This document shows positions 1 through 7,732 of a stretch of 60,998 bases of DNA, piece after piece; position 1 is the stretch's first letter; every line of letters begins with the position of its first letter. Origin of the DNA: Betaproteobacteria bacterium. GTDB lineage: Bacteria; Pseudomonadota; Gammaproteobacteria; Burkholderiales; Casimicrobiaceae. The notes under the pieces are model-generated. The model saw only the letters and a program-made list of their open reading frames with translations. It had not been told where the DNA came from and searched no databases. The stretch spans positions 227,802 through 288,799 of the forward strand of contig JAAFJA010000006.1 of NCBI GenBank assembly GCA_013298765.1, in the 5' to 3' direction. Made by a program: the position numbers and the translations under genes.

Positions 1-135
1 TAGCTCATCGCCGAGCACTTGATAAGTCGGGCAGGTCGCCGTGCAAAACCCGCAATGCACACAGGAGCGAAGAATCGCGTCGGCTTCTTGGCCTTGTGGG
101 GTGTCTTTGATGAAGGGGGCTAGGTTTGTTTGCAT
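1..135 (-). CDS. glcF: Glycolate oxidase iron-sulfur subunit GlcF, 5' end only
   Basis: Reading leftward from an ATG at 133-135, the frame stays open to the window edge and gives 45 residues. They contain CVHCGFCTATCP, the first 4Fe-4S ferredoxin cluster motif that opens GlcF. GlcF passes electrons from the GlcD/GlcE flavoprotein to the membrane quinone pool during glycolate to glyoxylate oxidation. It is the last visible gene of the leftward operon, about 100 bases after glcE, with a palindromic repeat in between. Only the N-terminus is present because the window ends here. Confidence 0.88.
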   Translation of the reverse strand, partial: MQTNLAPFIKDTPQGQEADAILRSCVHCGFCTATCPTYQVLGDEL

Positions 136-160
136 TTGCGGCGGCTACTGCAGGTTACTT

Positions 161-272
161 CCCCTCTCCCACTGGGAGAGGGTGCCCGAAGGGCGGGTGA
201 GGGTAAGGTGTTCGCGAAAAGTGAGATTTCCCTCACCCACGCTACCGCGCGACCTCTCCCAGGGGGAGAGGC
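161..272. repeat. REPIN-like pair of inverted CCTCTCCC palindromes
   Basis: Two copies of a unit with a CCTCTCCC/GGGAGAGG hairpin and a GGGTGAGGG tail face each other head to head, forming a roughly 110-base inverted structure between glcE and glcF. This is the arrangement of REPIN elements. The right-hand copy runs into the glcE reading frame and supplies its last codons and stop. It may stabilise or attenuate the glcE-glcF message. Confidence 0.7.
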
Positions 273-1297
273 GCGAACACGTTGTACGGATCAAAGCTCG
301 TCTTAAGCTTCGCGTGAATTTCTTTGAGCGGCTCCGAAAGCGACTGCGCCGCGCTTGCGTGCGTACTCGCGCCACCCCGCCACACACTCGCGTAGCCGCC
401 CGCGCGACTCGCTTGATACCGAAGCTTTGCGGCATTGGCTTCATCGGCTTCTACCCAGCGCAGCGCGCCGCCCCATTCGATGGCCGTTGCCATATCGTCA
501 AGCACTGGAGCCGTGGACTTGCACGACATCCGGTGCAGCTCTTTCGCGTTCGCGAAGAAAGCGTGACGCTGCTCGCGCCAGTCGCGCCACCAATCAAGGT
601 CGTTGGCGAGCGCCTCGCCGCCACGTTTTTGAACCGCACTGTTCACCGCAGGCGCAGCGCCCGCAAATCGCACGTAGAGCTCGCCGTCCACCCACGTGGT
701 GGCCGTGATCGGGTCCGCTTCGGCATACCAGCGATTCATCGCTTCGATCGCCGTCGCCGAATCCATTTCGAACACACGCGTGGCCTCCGCTTTCGGGAGC
801 GGCAGACATTTGAACGCGACTTCAGTGATCACGCCTAAGCTTCCAAACGATCCAACGAGCAAGCGCGAAACATCGAAGCCGGCCACGTTCTTCATCACCT
901 TGCCGCCGAAACTCAAGTGATCGCCTTTTCCGTCGATCACTTTCGCACCGAGCACGAAGTCGCGCACCGCGCCCGCGTACGCGCGACGCGGCCCTGACAC
1001 GCCCGTAGCCACCATGCCACCAATTGTTGCACCCTCGCCAAAATGCGGCGGTTCGAACGCGAGCATTTGCCCTGCATCGGCCATCGCCTTTTCAACCTCG
1101 GCGAGAGCCGTGCCGCATTTGACGACGATCACCAGCTCCTTCGGATCGTATTCAACAATCCCTGAGTGCGCACGAGTATCGAGCGCCGCACCTTCGTGCG
1201 TCGGCGATAGAAATAGCTTGCTACCGCTGCCCTTGATGGCGAGTTTTTCGCCCTTTGCAGCGGCAGCTTTGATTTGTTGTTGCCAAAGATCAATCAT
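242..1297 (-). CDS. glcE: Glycolate oxidase FAD-binding subunit GlcE
   Basis: The 351-residue protein has an FAD_binding_4 (PCMH-type) fold in its N-terminal half, seen in GSGSKLF near residue 23, the glycine-rich GATIGGMVATGVSGPRRAYAG around residues 87-107 and GSFGSLGVITEV near residue 150. It lacks the long FAD-oxidase C-terminal half typical of GlcD, as expected for GlcE. GlcE pairs with GlcD and GlcF to oxidise glycolate at the inner face of the membrane. It is the fourth gene of the leftward glc operon. Family members usually end in an FNPGRMY-like motif; here the end reads FDPYNVFAPLPLGEVAR, and the final dozen codons are made by the palindromic repeat at 161-272, so the natural C-terminus may have been replaced by the repeat. 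Confidence 0.9.
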   Translation of the reverse strand: MIDLWQQQIKAAAAKGEKLAIKGSGSKLFLSPTHEGAALDTRAHSGIVEYDPKELVIVVKCGTALAEVEKAMADAGQMLAFEPPHFGEGATIGGMVATGVSGPRRAYAGAVRDFVLGAKVIDGKGDHLSFGGKVMKNVAGFDVSRLLVGSFGSLGVITEVAFKCLPLPKAEATRVFEMDSATAIEAMNRWYAEADPITATTWVDGELYVRFAGAAPAVNSAVQKRGGEALANDLDWWRDWREQRHAFFANAKELHRMSCKSTAPVLDDMATAIEWGGALRWVEADEANAAKLRYQASRAGGYASVWRGGASTHASAAQSLSEPLKEIHAKLKTSFDPYNVFAPLPLGEVAR

Positions 1298-1337
1298 CTA
1301 GTTCGCACACTTTCCAAGCGTTAAAACCGAGCGAGCG

Positions 1338-1412
1338 GGATGCAGCGCAAGACGCCGGACGAGGACGTGTACTCATGTACACGACGAGTTCGGCAACGCA
1401 GCGATGCGCCCG
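1338..1412. repeat. Dispersed palindromic repeat, CGTGTAC core, copy 1
   Basis: An imperfect inverted repeat of about 75 bases is centred on CGTGTAC-TCAT-GTACACG at 1366-1383, with outer arms GATGCAGCGCAAG and GCAACGCAGCGATGC. A second copy with the same core and outer arms lies at 21264-21338. Both copies sit just beyond the stop codon of a leftward gene, so a shared role in 3' end processing or termination is possible. Confidence 0.7.
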
Positions 1413-1423
1413 CGCAGCCCCTT

Positions 1424-2830
1424 CTACGCCATAGGGATGGTCTTGCCCGGATTCATTATGTTGTTCGGATCCAGCGCCTTCTTAATCGTTCGCATTACAT
1501 CCACCGCCTCACCATGCTCTTCCTTGAGCGCATCGAGCTTGTGAATGCCGATTCCGTGTTCGCCCGTGCAGGTGCCCCCCATACCGATGGCGATACGCGC
1601 GATCTGCGCTGCCGCGGTTTCGGCTTGCTCGCGCTCACGCGCGTCGTTTGGATTAAACGAAATTTGCACATGGAAGTTGCCGTCGCCCACATGTCCGACG
1701 ATCATGCACGTGAGGCTAGTCTTTGCGATTTCCGCTTTCGCAGCGGCGATGCAATCGGCGAGGCGTGAAATCGGCACACAACTATCCGTTGCAAATGCTT
1801 GATTCCCCGGTTTGTACGACATACCGGCCCAATACGCATCATGTCGTGCTTTCCAGAGCTTGGTGCGATCCTCGGGTTTGTCAGCGAAGCGATAGTCGCT
1901 GCCGCCGTAATCCGCCGTAATCGATTTCATCTGCTCGATTTGTTCGGCGACGTACGCATCCGTTCCATGAAACTCCATGAAGAGCGTTGGCTTCGCAGCA
2001 AAGCCTTCGAGCTTGCTGTATTTAATGCAGGCATCCATCTGCACTTCATCGAGAAGCTCGATTCGCGCCATCGGAATGCCCAATTGCATGGCAGTGATGA
2101 CGACGTTGACCGCATTCGATAGTTCGTCGAATTGACACACGGCGGCACTGATGCGCTCCGGTACACCGTAGAGCTTCAGTTGAATCTCGGTGATGATGCC
2201 GAGCGTGCCTTCACTACCGACGTAGAGGCGTGTGAGGTCGTAGCCTGCGCTCGATTTGCGCGCGCGTGTTCCGGTCTTAATGATTCGTCCGTCTGGGGTG
2301 ACAACGGTCAAGCCAAGAATATTTTCCTTCATGGTGCCGTAGCGCACAGCATTAGTGCCGCTCGCGCGCGTTGCGCTCATGCCACCAAGGCTTGCGTTTG
2401 CGCCCGGATCGATCGGGAAGAAAAGCCCGGTCGAGCGAATCTCAGCATTGAGCTGTTCGCGCGTGACGCCCGCCTGCACGCGACAATCTAAATCCTCTGC
2501 GTTTACTTGCAGAATGTTGTTCATGCGCGAGAGATCAATGCACACGCCGCCATAAAGCGCCTTGAGATGGCCTTCAAGCGACGTACCCGTGCCAAACGCG
2601 ATCACCGGAATCCGCGCTTGGTTGCAGAGCTTCACAATACTTGCGATTTCCTCGTTCGTTTCGGGGAACACGACCACATCGGGCAGGCCCGCATCACGCA
2701 TGCCTTCGCCATGGCTGTGGTGCTCGCGGACGGCGTGAGAAGTAACGGCGCGGTCGCCGAAATCTTTGCGAAGTGCCTCGACAGTTGTTGCAACGGTTGT
2801 CTGGCTGGGGCGATCGAAGGTCAGGCTCAT
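1424..2830 (-). CDS. FAD-linked D-2-hydroxyacid (D-lactate type) dehydrogenase
   Basis: The 468-residue protein has an FAD_binding_4 domain (residues about 40-220, with FGTGTSLEGH, GANASLGGM and GSEGTLGIITE) followed by an FAD-oxidase_C domain carrying GHVGDGNFH and GEHGIGIHK. It resembles the LDHD/Dld group of D-lactate and D-2-hydroxyacid dehydrogenases more than GlcD. I chose the ATG at 2828-2830 (MSLTFDRPSQ). The frame stays open to 2941, but that extension is encoded by a repeat rich in ATTACGCTG and gives an implausible ISVISVISV peptide. Its place between glcD and glcE suggests it broadens the operon to D-lactate or a related hydroxyacid. The exact substrate cannot be told from sequence. 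Confidence 0.85.
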   Translation of the reverse strand: MSLTFDRPSQTTVATTVEALRKDFGDRAVTSHAVREHHSHGEGMRDAGLPDVVVFPETNEEIASIVKLCNQARIPVIAFGTGTSLEGHLKALYGGVCIDLSRMNNILQVNAEDLDCRVQAGVTREQLNAEIRSTGLFFPIDPGANASLGGMSATRASGTNAVRYGTMKENILGLTVVTPDGRIIKTGTRARKSSAGYDLTRLYVGSEGTLGIITEIQLKLYGVPERISAAVCQFDELSNAVNVVITAMQLGIPMARIELLDEVQMDACIKYSKLEGFAAKPTLFMEFHGTDAYVAEQIEQMKSITADYGGSDYRFADKPEDRTKLWKARHDAYWAGMSYKPGNQAFATDSCVPISRLADCIAAAKAEIAKTSLTCMIVGHVGDGNFHVQISFNPNDAREREQAETAAAQIARIAIGMGGTCTGEHGIGIHKLDALKEEHGEAVDVMRTIKKALDPNNIMNPGKTIPMA

Positions 2831-2863
2831 GGTTCGTGTACTCTTCAATTCAAGGGATTCATC

Positions 2864-2988
2864 TTTGACGCTGATTACGCTGATTACGCTGATTGACGCA
2901 GATTTACTTAGAGGAAACGAAACGCTACTGCGGAGCGCCACAAAAGCTAATCAGCGTTAATCAGTGAAATCAGCGCAATCTGCGTCAA
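2864..2988. repeat. MITE-like inverted repeat with TTTGACGCAGATT ends, copy 1
   Basis: The element starts with TTTGACGCTGATT, has three tandem GCTGATTAC-like units at 2871-2894, and ends with AATCTGCGTCAAA at 2976-2988, so its ends are inverted repeats. A related element with the same terminal sequence lies at 14747-14846. It fills the gap between glcD and the second dehydrogenase gene. Confidence 0.7.
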
Positions 2989-2997
2989 AAAAACTCG

Positions 2998-4455
2998 TCA
3001 AAATCTCTCCAAATCTGCAAACGGCATCGGCTTGCCTTGCGACACTTTCATGCGACCGAACTCGGCGCAGCGATGTAGCGTTGGGACAGCTTTGCCGGGA
3101 TTCAACAGCGCGTGTTCATCGAAAGCGTGCTTGATCTCGTGCATGCGCGTCAATTCTTTCGGTGAGAACTGAACACACATCTGGTTGATTTTTTCGATGC
3201 CGACGCCGTGTTCGCCGGTGATCGTGCCGCCAACTTCTACACACAGCTCAAGAATATCTGCGCCGAAATCTTCCGCGCGTTGCAATTCGCCTTCCACGTT
3301 CGCATCGAACATGATGAGGGGATGCAAATTACCATCGCCCGCATGAAACACGTTGGCGCAGCGCAGGCCATACTTCTCACTCAAACGCGCAATTTCATTC
3401 AACACGCGCGGCAACTCTCTGCGCGGAATCGTGCCGTCCATGCAGTAGTAATCTGGCGAGATGCGACCGGTTGCTGGGAACGCATTTTTGCGCCCGCTCC
3501 AATAGCGCAATCGCTCGGCTTCGTTGTTGGAGACTTTGATGTCGGTTGCGCCCGCTTTGCGAAGCACTTCCGAGACGCGTGCCATTTCGTCGGCGACCTC
3601 GTCCGGCGTGCCATCGCTTTCGCAAAGCAAAATTGCGGCGGCGCTCAAGTCGTAGCCTGCGTGAACGAAACCTTCGACCGCTTCGGTTGCGATCTGATCC
3701 ATCATTTCAAGGCCACCGGGAATGATGCCCGCAGCGATAATTTCTCCGACCGCGGCGCCCGCTGTTTCAACGCTTGCGAACGATGCCATCGCCACTTGCG
3801 CGAGCTTCGGCTTCGGCGTGAGTTTCACGGTGACTTCTGTAACGATGCCGAGCAAGCCTTCGCTTCCGATCATGAGCGTGAGCAAATCGTATCCGGGCGA
3901 ATCAAGACCGTCGCCCCCGAGGGTAACGATTTCGCCTGTCATCAAAACGACACGCAGTTTGCGGATGTTGTGAACGGTCAAGCCGTATTTCAAGCAGTGC
4001 ACGCCGCCCGAATTCTCGGCCACGTTGCCGCCAATCGTGCAGGCAATTTGCGACGATGGATCGGGGGCGTAATACAAACCATGGTGCACCACGGCTTCCG
4101 AAATCGCAAGATTACGCACACCTGGCTGCACGCGCGCCGTGCACGCCAGCGGATCAACGCTGATGATCTTCATCATCTTCGCAGTCGATAGCAACACCGC
4201 ATTCGGGTCCGGCATCGCGCCGCCTGAGAGCCCGGTGCCCGCGCCTCGCGCCACCACCGGCACGCGATGCGCGTGGCAGATTCGCATGACCTCGGCGAGC
4301 TGCTTTTCGTCTTCTGGTAGCGCAACACACTTCGGCAGCGCGCGATACATCGAAAGACCGTCGCATTCGTACGGCCTCATGTCCTCATCGGCAATCTTCA
4401 AGCAATCGCGCGGGAGTACATTCGCGAGTTCTTCAAACAGCGTTGGCGCTTTCAC
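2998..4455 (-). CDS. glcD: Glycolate oxidase FAD-linked subunit GlcD
   Basis: The 485-residue protein has the full GlcD layout. An FAD_binding_4 domain (ARGAGTGLSGGA near residue 70, CTIGGNVAENSGG near 139, GSEGLLGIVTEV near 204) is followed by an FAD-oxidase_C domain with FHAGDGNLHP and GEHGVGIEK. It is the catalytic flavoprotein that oxidises glycolate to glyoxylate. The start is GTG at 4453-4455, two bases after the stop of the upstream regulator, with AAGGTGG as ribosome binding site inside the regulator's 3' end. Regulator and glcD are therefore probably cotranscribed and translationally linked. Confidence 0.92.
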   Translation of the reverse strand: MKAPTLFEELANVLPRDCLKIADEDMRPYECDGLSMYRALPKCVALPEDEKQLAEVMRICHAHRVPVVARGAGTGLSGGAMPDPNAVLLSTAKMMKIISVDPLACTARVQPGVRNLAISEAVVHHGLYYAPDPSSQIACTIGGNVAENSGGVHCLKYGLTVHNIRKLRVVLMTGEIVTLGGDGLDSPGYDLLTLMIGSEGLLGIVTEVTVKLTPKPKLAQVAMASFASVETAGAAVGEIIAAGIIPGGLEMMDQIATEAVEGFVHAGYDLSAAAILLCESDGTPDEVADEMARVSEVLRKAGATDIKVSNNEAERLRYWSGRKNAFPATGRISPDYYCMDGTIPRRELPRVLNEIARLSEKYGLRCANVFHAGDGNLHPLIMFDANVEGELQRAEDFGADILELCVEVGGTITGEHGVGIEKINQMCVQFSPKELTRMHEIKHAFDEHALLNPGKAVPTLHRCAEFGRMKVSQGKPMPFADLERF

Positions 4456-4457
4456 AG

Positions 4458-5252
4458 TTATTCCACCTTCTGATCATTCATTCGCAGGAGCACGCGGTCA
4501 ATCGCCCGTTGCACGTGCGCGTGTGAGAGTCGTTTGGCCTTGGCGCCGTCTTGCAATTCAATGGCTTTGTAAATGGCGCTATGGTCGCTTTGGCCGACGG
4601 CGGCAATTCCGACACCGTAGCCGATATCGTCCCACGTCGCTTTTCGCGAGTTCGAGAATTGCGCGCCGAGGAATTCCACAAATTTTGCAATTTGACTATT
4701 GTGGGAGGCTTGGGCAATCGCGTTGTGGAACGCATCATCATGCGCCGAACCATCGCTTCGTTTCGCGACCGACTCCAGCATCGCTTCCAGCGCCGTCCGA
4801 ATGTTTGCGAGATCAGTTTCGTGTCGCCGAGCCGCCGCGAGCTCGGCCGCGCCGGCTTCCACAATTTGACGTAGCTCCAGGATTTCGAGCTCTTGTTTGA
4901 GCGGGTCCGTATCGCTGTTCGCGTGATCCGTGCGAAACGCGGCAAGCTTGGATCGATCAGAAACAAACGCGCCCGCGCCCTGCCTCGTTTCGATGCGGCC
5001 GTCGGCGCGCAGTCGCGCGAGCGCCTCGCGAATCACGGCGCGAGAAACGCCTAGCGATTCGCCGAGCGCTTTCTCGGTGGGCAACTTGTCGCCGACTTTC
5101 CACAAATTCATGTCAAGCTGAAGCAGCAGGCTGTGGTACGCCTCATCTGCGAGGGAGCTCGGGCGCGCGAGCGCGGAGATCACCCCATGATCGGCGAGCG
5201 CCGTGGCGGCTCTTGCGATTCCACGCTCAAGCGTAAGGTTGTCTGACAACAT
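4458..5252 (-). CDS. FadR-type GntR regulator of the glycolate operon (GlcC-like)
   Basis: The 264-residue protein has a winged helix domain (about residues 35-105: WKVGDKLPTEKALGESLGVSRAVIREALARLRADGRIETRQGAGAFV) and an FCD effector domain with metal-type histidines (HDDAFHNAIAQAS). This is the FadR subfamily, whose members sense small carboxylates. GlcC of enteric bacteria responds to glycolate in the same genetic position. The start was set at the ATG at 5250-5252, because the longer frame to 5288 overlaps a good -35/-10 pair. As first gene of the glc transcript it may autoregulate the operon. The effector is inferred from the neighbours. Confidence 0.85.
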   Translation of the reverse strand: MLSDNLTLERGIARAATALADHGVISALARPSSLADEAYHSLLLQLDMNLWKVGDKLPTEKALGESLGVSRAVIREALARLRADGRIETRQGAGAFVSDRSKLAAFRTDHANSDTDPLKQELEILELRQIVEAGAAELAAARRHETDLANIRTALEAMLESVAKRSDGSAHDDAFHNAIAQASHNSQIAKFVEFLGAQFSNSRKATWDDIGYGVGIAAVGQSDHSAIYKAIELQDGAKAKRLSHAHVQRAIDRVLLRMNDQKVE

Positions 5253-5259
5253 GGCAACC

Positions 5260-5288
5260 AGTGTAGCGATTTGTTGAACGGGTCGCAA
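5260..5288 (-). promoter_or_regulatory. Promoter of the glc operon
   Basis: On the minus strand TTGCGA (5283-5288) and TACACT (5260-5265) are separated by exactly 17 bases. The -10 box ends only seven bases before the ATG at 5252, so the transcript would have almost no 5' leader. No Shine-Dalgarno sequence is visible, which fits leaderless translation. Confidence 0.5.
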
Positions 5289-5576
5289 GCGGTATTTGCC
5301 ACCGCGTCTTGTCTCTGGTGCCGCTGTAGCGCGTCCAGGCTTACAAACTTTTTATTGCTAAGCGCATCTGATGTTGGACTGGATGGCTGTTAACTGACAC
5401 ATCTTTGCAGAAAAAAATGAGCGCTAGTCCTTGTTTTTTGGGGCTTAGATTAGAGAGCCATCTCGTCACGATGAAAGTGCGAACATGAGGAAAGCGCCGC
5501 TCCTAAGTAGATCGCACGACCCTCAGCACTTGGCTCAAGCCGAGCCCGCTTCCTCGGGCTAGCGTCAACGCGCCGT
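5289..5576. other. Gap between hutF 3' end and glc promoter
   Basis: No convincing gene is seen. A small hairpin AGCCCG/CGGGCT at about 5542-5560 lies just past the hutF stop but lacks a T-run, so termination of the hut transcript here is only a guess. Confidence 0.4.
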
Positions 5577-6923
5577 TCAGTCCGCGTCCGTAGTCACCCA
5601 CCGTCCGCCGACCATCACTCGCGTAAACGGTGTTGTCGGTGACGAGAACACGAGGGCGTCCAGCGCAAACTCGACAGCCACGTCTTCGAGCGCTGGATCG
5701 CGGTAGGGCAGCAGCAACAGATCGGCGCGCGCACCCGTCTGAAATCCCCATTTAGCAACGCCTGCTGCATGCGCGCCGCCGCGAAGCGCCGCACTGTAGA
5801 GCCGCTCGGCGGTGGAGGCGATGCCCTGCTCAGGCGCTGCGAGCACGTTGCGCCGCTGCTGAATGAGGCGCTGACCGTATTCGAGCAACCGAAGCTCCTC
5901 ACGCCAATCACGGCACACGTGGCTATCAGATCCAATCGAGAGCGGTACGCCAACTTCAAGCCAGTGTTGAATGAGCGCGAGACCGTCGCCCAAGTTTGCT
6001 TCGGTCGTCGGGCAAATAGACAAGGAGCTATTGGTTTTCGCGATCAAGGCGATTTCAGCTTGAGTCGCGTGGGTGCCATGAACGAGTACCAGCCCTTTCG
6101 AAAATCCGTCGAGCGAGCAAAGCTGCTCATAGAGAAACTGGACAGGGCGCATTCCCGTTGCTTTCAAGCAGGCATCGACTTCCGCTTGCTGCTCGGCGAT
6201 GTGAATGTGGATCGGCCCTGTGGCTTCACGACAAATTGTCGCGAGCGATTCAGGGGTGACGGCGCGTAGCGAGTGCAGCGCAGCGCCTATCGCGACATGC
6301 AGACTTTTCGTGCTCATCTCACGGGAGAGCTCGCGCTGCGCGCTCAAAACCCAATCCGCGTTCGCGCTAAACCGCCTTTGGTCTGGGCGAAGTGCAGCCA
6401 TATCAAAGCCTGATCGCTCATACACCACAGGAAGCAGCGTTAAACCAATACCCGTGTCCTCTGCCGCTTCAATCAGCGCGCGGCTCATCGCATAGGGATC
6501 GGCGTACGGCTCACCGTTGGGTTGGTGATGAACGTAGTGAAATTCGCAGACATGGGTGTAGCCGCCGCGCAATAGTTCCCGATACAGACGTTGTGCGATC
6601 AGTTTCAATCGCTCGGGCGTCACCGTGAGCGCGACCCCATACATCTGATCGCGCCAGCTCCAGAAATCATCCTCTGCGGCTTCGCGTCGCTCAGCGTGCC
6701 CCACAAACGCTCGTTGAAACGCGTGGCTATGTGAGTTGATGAGTGGCGCGATCGCTGGCGAATCAAGCAACTCAGCGCCGTTTTCTTTCGCAAGTTCGCT
6801 CGAAACGTCTCGTTCGATCTTGGCCCAGTAGCCGGCCTCGTCAATCGAAAACAACACGTTTGTGGCCCAGCTGCCACCGTCGCCGCGCGGGAGCCAAGCG
6901 GCGGGAACCCAAAGCGCTCTCAT
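5577..6923 (-). CDS. hutF: Formimidoylglutamate deiminase HutF
   Basis: The 448-residue amidohydrolase has the metal-binding NSHSHAFQRA near residue 65, HIHIAEQ near residue 243 and SDSHVCRDW near residue 330. These are the hallmarks of HutF, which converts N-formimidoyl-L-glutamate to N-formyl-L-glutamate and ammonia. With HutG it forms the five-step branch of histidine degradation, avoiding formamide release. It overlaps hutG by four bases (ATGA at 6920-6923) and is the last gene of the leftward hut arm. Confidence 0.93.
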   Translation of the reverse strand: MRALWVPAAWLPRGDGGSWATNVLFSIDEAGYWAKIERDVSSELAKENGAELLDSPAIAPLINSHSHAFQRAFVGHAERREAAEDDFWSWRDQMYGVALTVTPERLKLIAQRLYRELLRGGYTHVCEFHYVHHQPNGEPYADPYAMSRALIEAAEDTGIGLTLLPVVYERSGFDMAALRPDQRRFSANADWVLSAQRELSREMSTKSLHVAIGAALHSLRAVTPESLATICREATGPIHIHIAEQQAEVDACLKATGMRPVQFLYEQLCSLDGFSKGLVLVHGTHATQAEIALIAKTNSSLSICPTTEANLGDGLALIQHWLEVGVPLSIGSDSHVCRDWREELRLLEYGQRLIQQRRNVLAAPEQGIASTAERLYSAALRGGAHAAGVAKWGFQTGARADLLLLPYRDPALEDVAVEFALDALVFSSPTTPFTRVMVGGRWVTTDAD

Positions 6924-7732
6924 TCGCGATCGCTCGCAGAGCGCGTCAACAGCATCGCTGATCGTAATAGCGTCTGCAGTAGATTCGTTACCCGCTCCGC
7001 CTTTAGCTCGTCATACGCAAATGGCGGCGACTCATCCAAGTAGCAAGATTGGGCCATTTCCATTTGAATCGTGTGAAAACCTTCATTGGGTCGACCGTAG
7101 TGACGCGTCGTATAGCCGCCTTTAAACCGCCCATCGAGCACGTAGGTGAAGTCTGTTTGTTGCTTCAATATCTCGATCAGGCCGCTCGCAATTCGCGCAG
7201 AGCAGCTCGCACCACTCGCTGTTCCCAAATTCAAGTCGGATAACGTTCCCTCGAAAAGCCAAGGAATCCGAGAGCGAATGCTGTGCCCATCCCAATGCAA
7301 TACATAGCCGTGTTTCGCACGGACTCTGTCGAGTTCTGCACGAAGTGCAAGGTGGTAAGGCCACCAATATTTCACACGACGACGCTCGATCTCAGCGGCC
7401 GCAGGCTCGAATCCCTCGCGATAGAGCGGCTCGCCCGAGAAAAATTTCGTTGGGCATAGCTCGGTGTTTGACGCACCGGGATACATCGGCGCGTCATCGG
7501 GCGGGCGATTGAGATCAATGAGGTAGCGTGAATGAGTGGCTGCGATCACGCTCGCACCCATTTGCACGGCAAAGGCGTACAGCCGCGTGAGATGCCAATC
7601 CGTATCTTCCATCGCAAGAGCACGCGGCACGTAATGGCCGCGATGAGACTCAGGAATTACGGTGCCCACGTGAGGCAGGCTCAACACCAGTGGTGTCGTT
7701 CCGCGCGAAAGAGTAAAAACGTCTGCACTCAT
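6920..7732 (-). CDS. hutG: N-formylglutamate deformylase HutG
   Basis: This 270-residue member of the N-formylglutamate amidohydrolase family has LSLPHVGTVIP near its start, DLNRPPDDAPMYPG, the WDGHSIRSRIP motif and GRFKGGYTTRHYG. It hydrolyses N-formylglutamate to glutamate and formate, the last step of the HutF-HutG branch. It overlaps hutI upstream and hutF downstream by ATGA, so the arm is translated as a coupled unit. Presence of this type together with HutF rules out the one-step formimidase (HutG of Bacillus type) for this locus. Confidence 0.93.
   Translation of the reverse strand: MSADVFTLSRGTTPLVLSLPHVGTVIPESHRGHYVPRALAMEDTDWHLTRLYAFAVQMGASVIAATHSRYLIDLNRPPDDAPMYPGASNTELCPTKFFSGEPLYREGFEPAAAEIERRRVKYWWPYHLALRAELDRVRAKHGYVLHWDGHSIRSRIPWLFEGTLSDLNLGTASGASCSARIASGLIEILKQQTDFTYVLDGRFKGGYTTRHYGRPNEGFHTIQMEMAQSCYLDESPPFAYDELKAERVTNLLQTLLRSAMLLTRSASDRE

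Noticed and set aside
2831-2941. N-terminal extension of the D-2-hydroxyacid dehydrogenase
   Set aside because: Encoded by tandem repeat sequence; the ATG at 2830 gives a family-like start.
5541-5562. Terminator for the leftward hut operon
   Set aside because: Hairpin is present but has no T-run and only a six-base stem.
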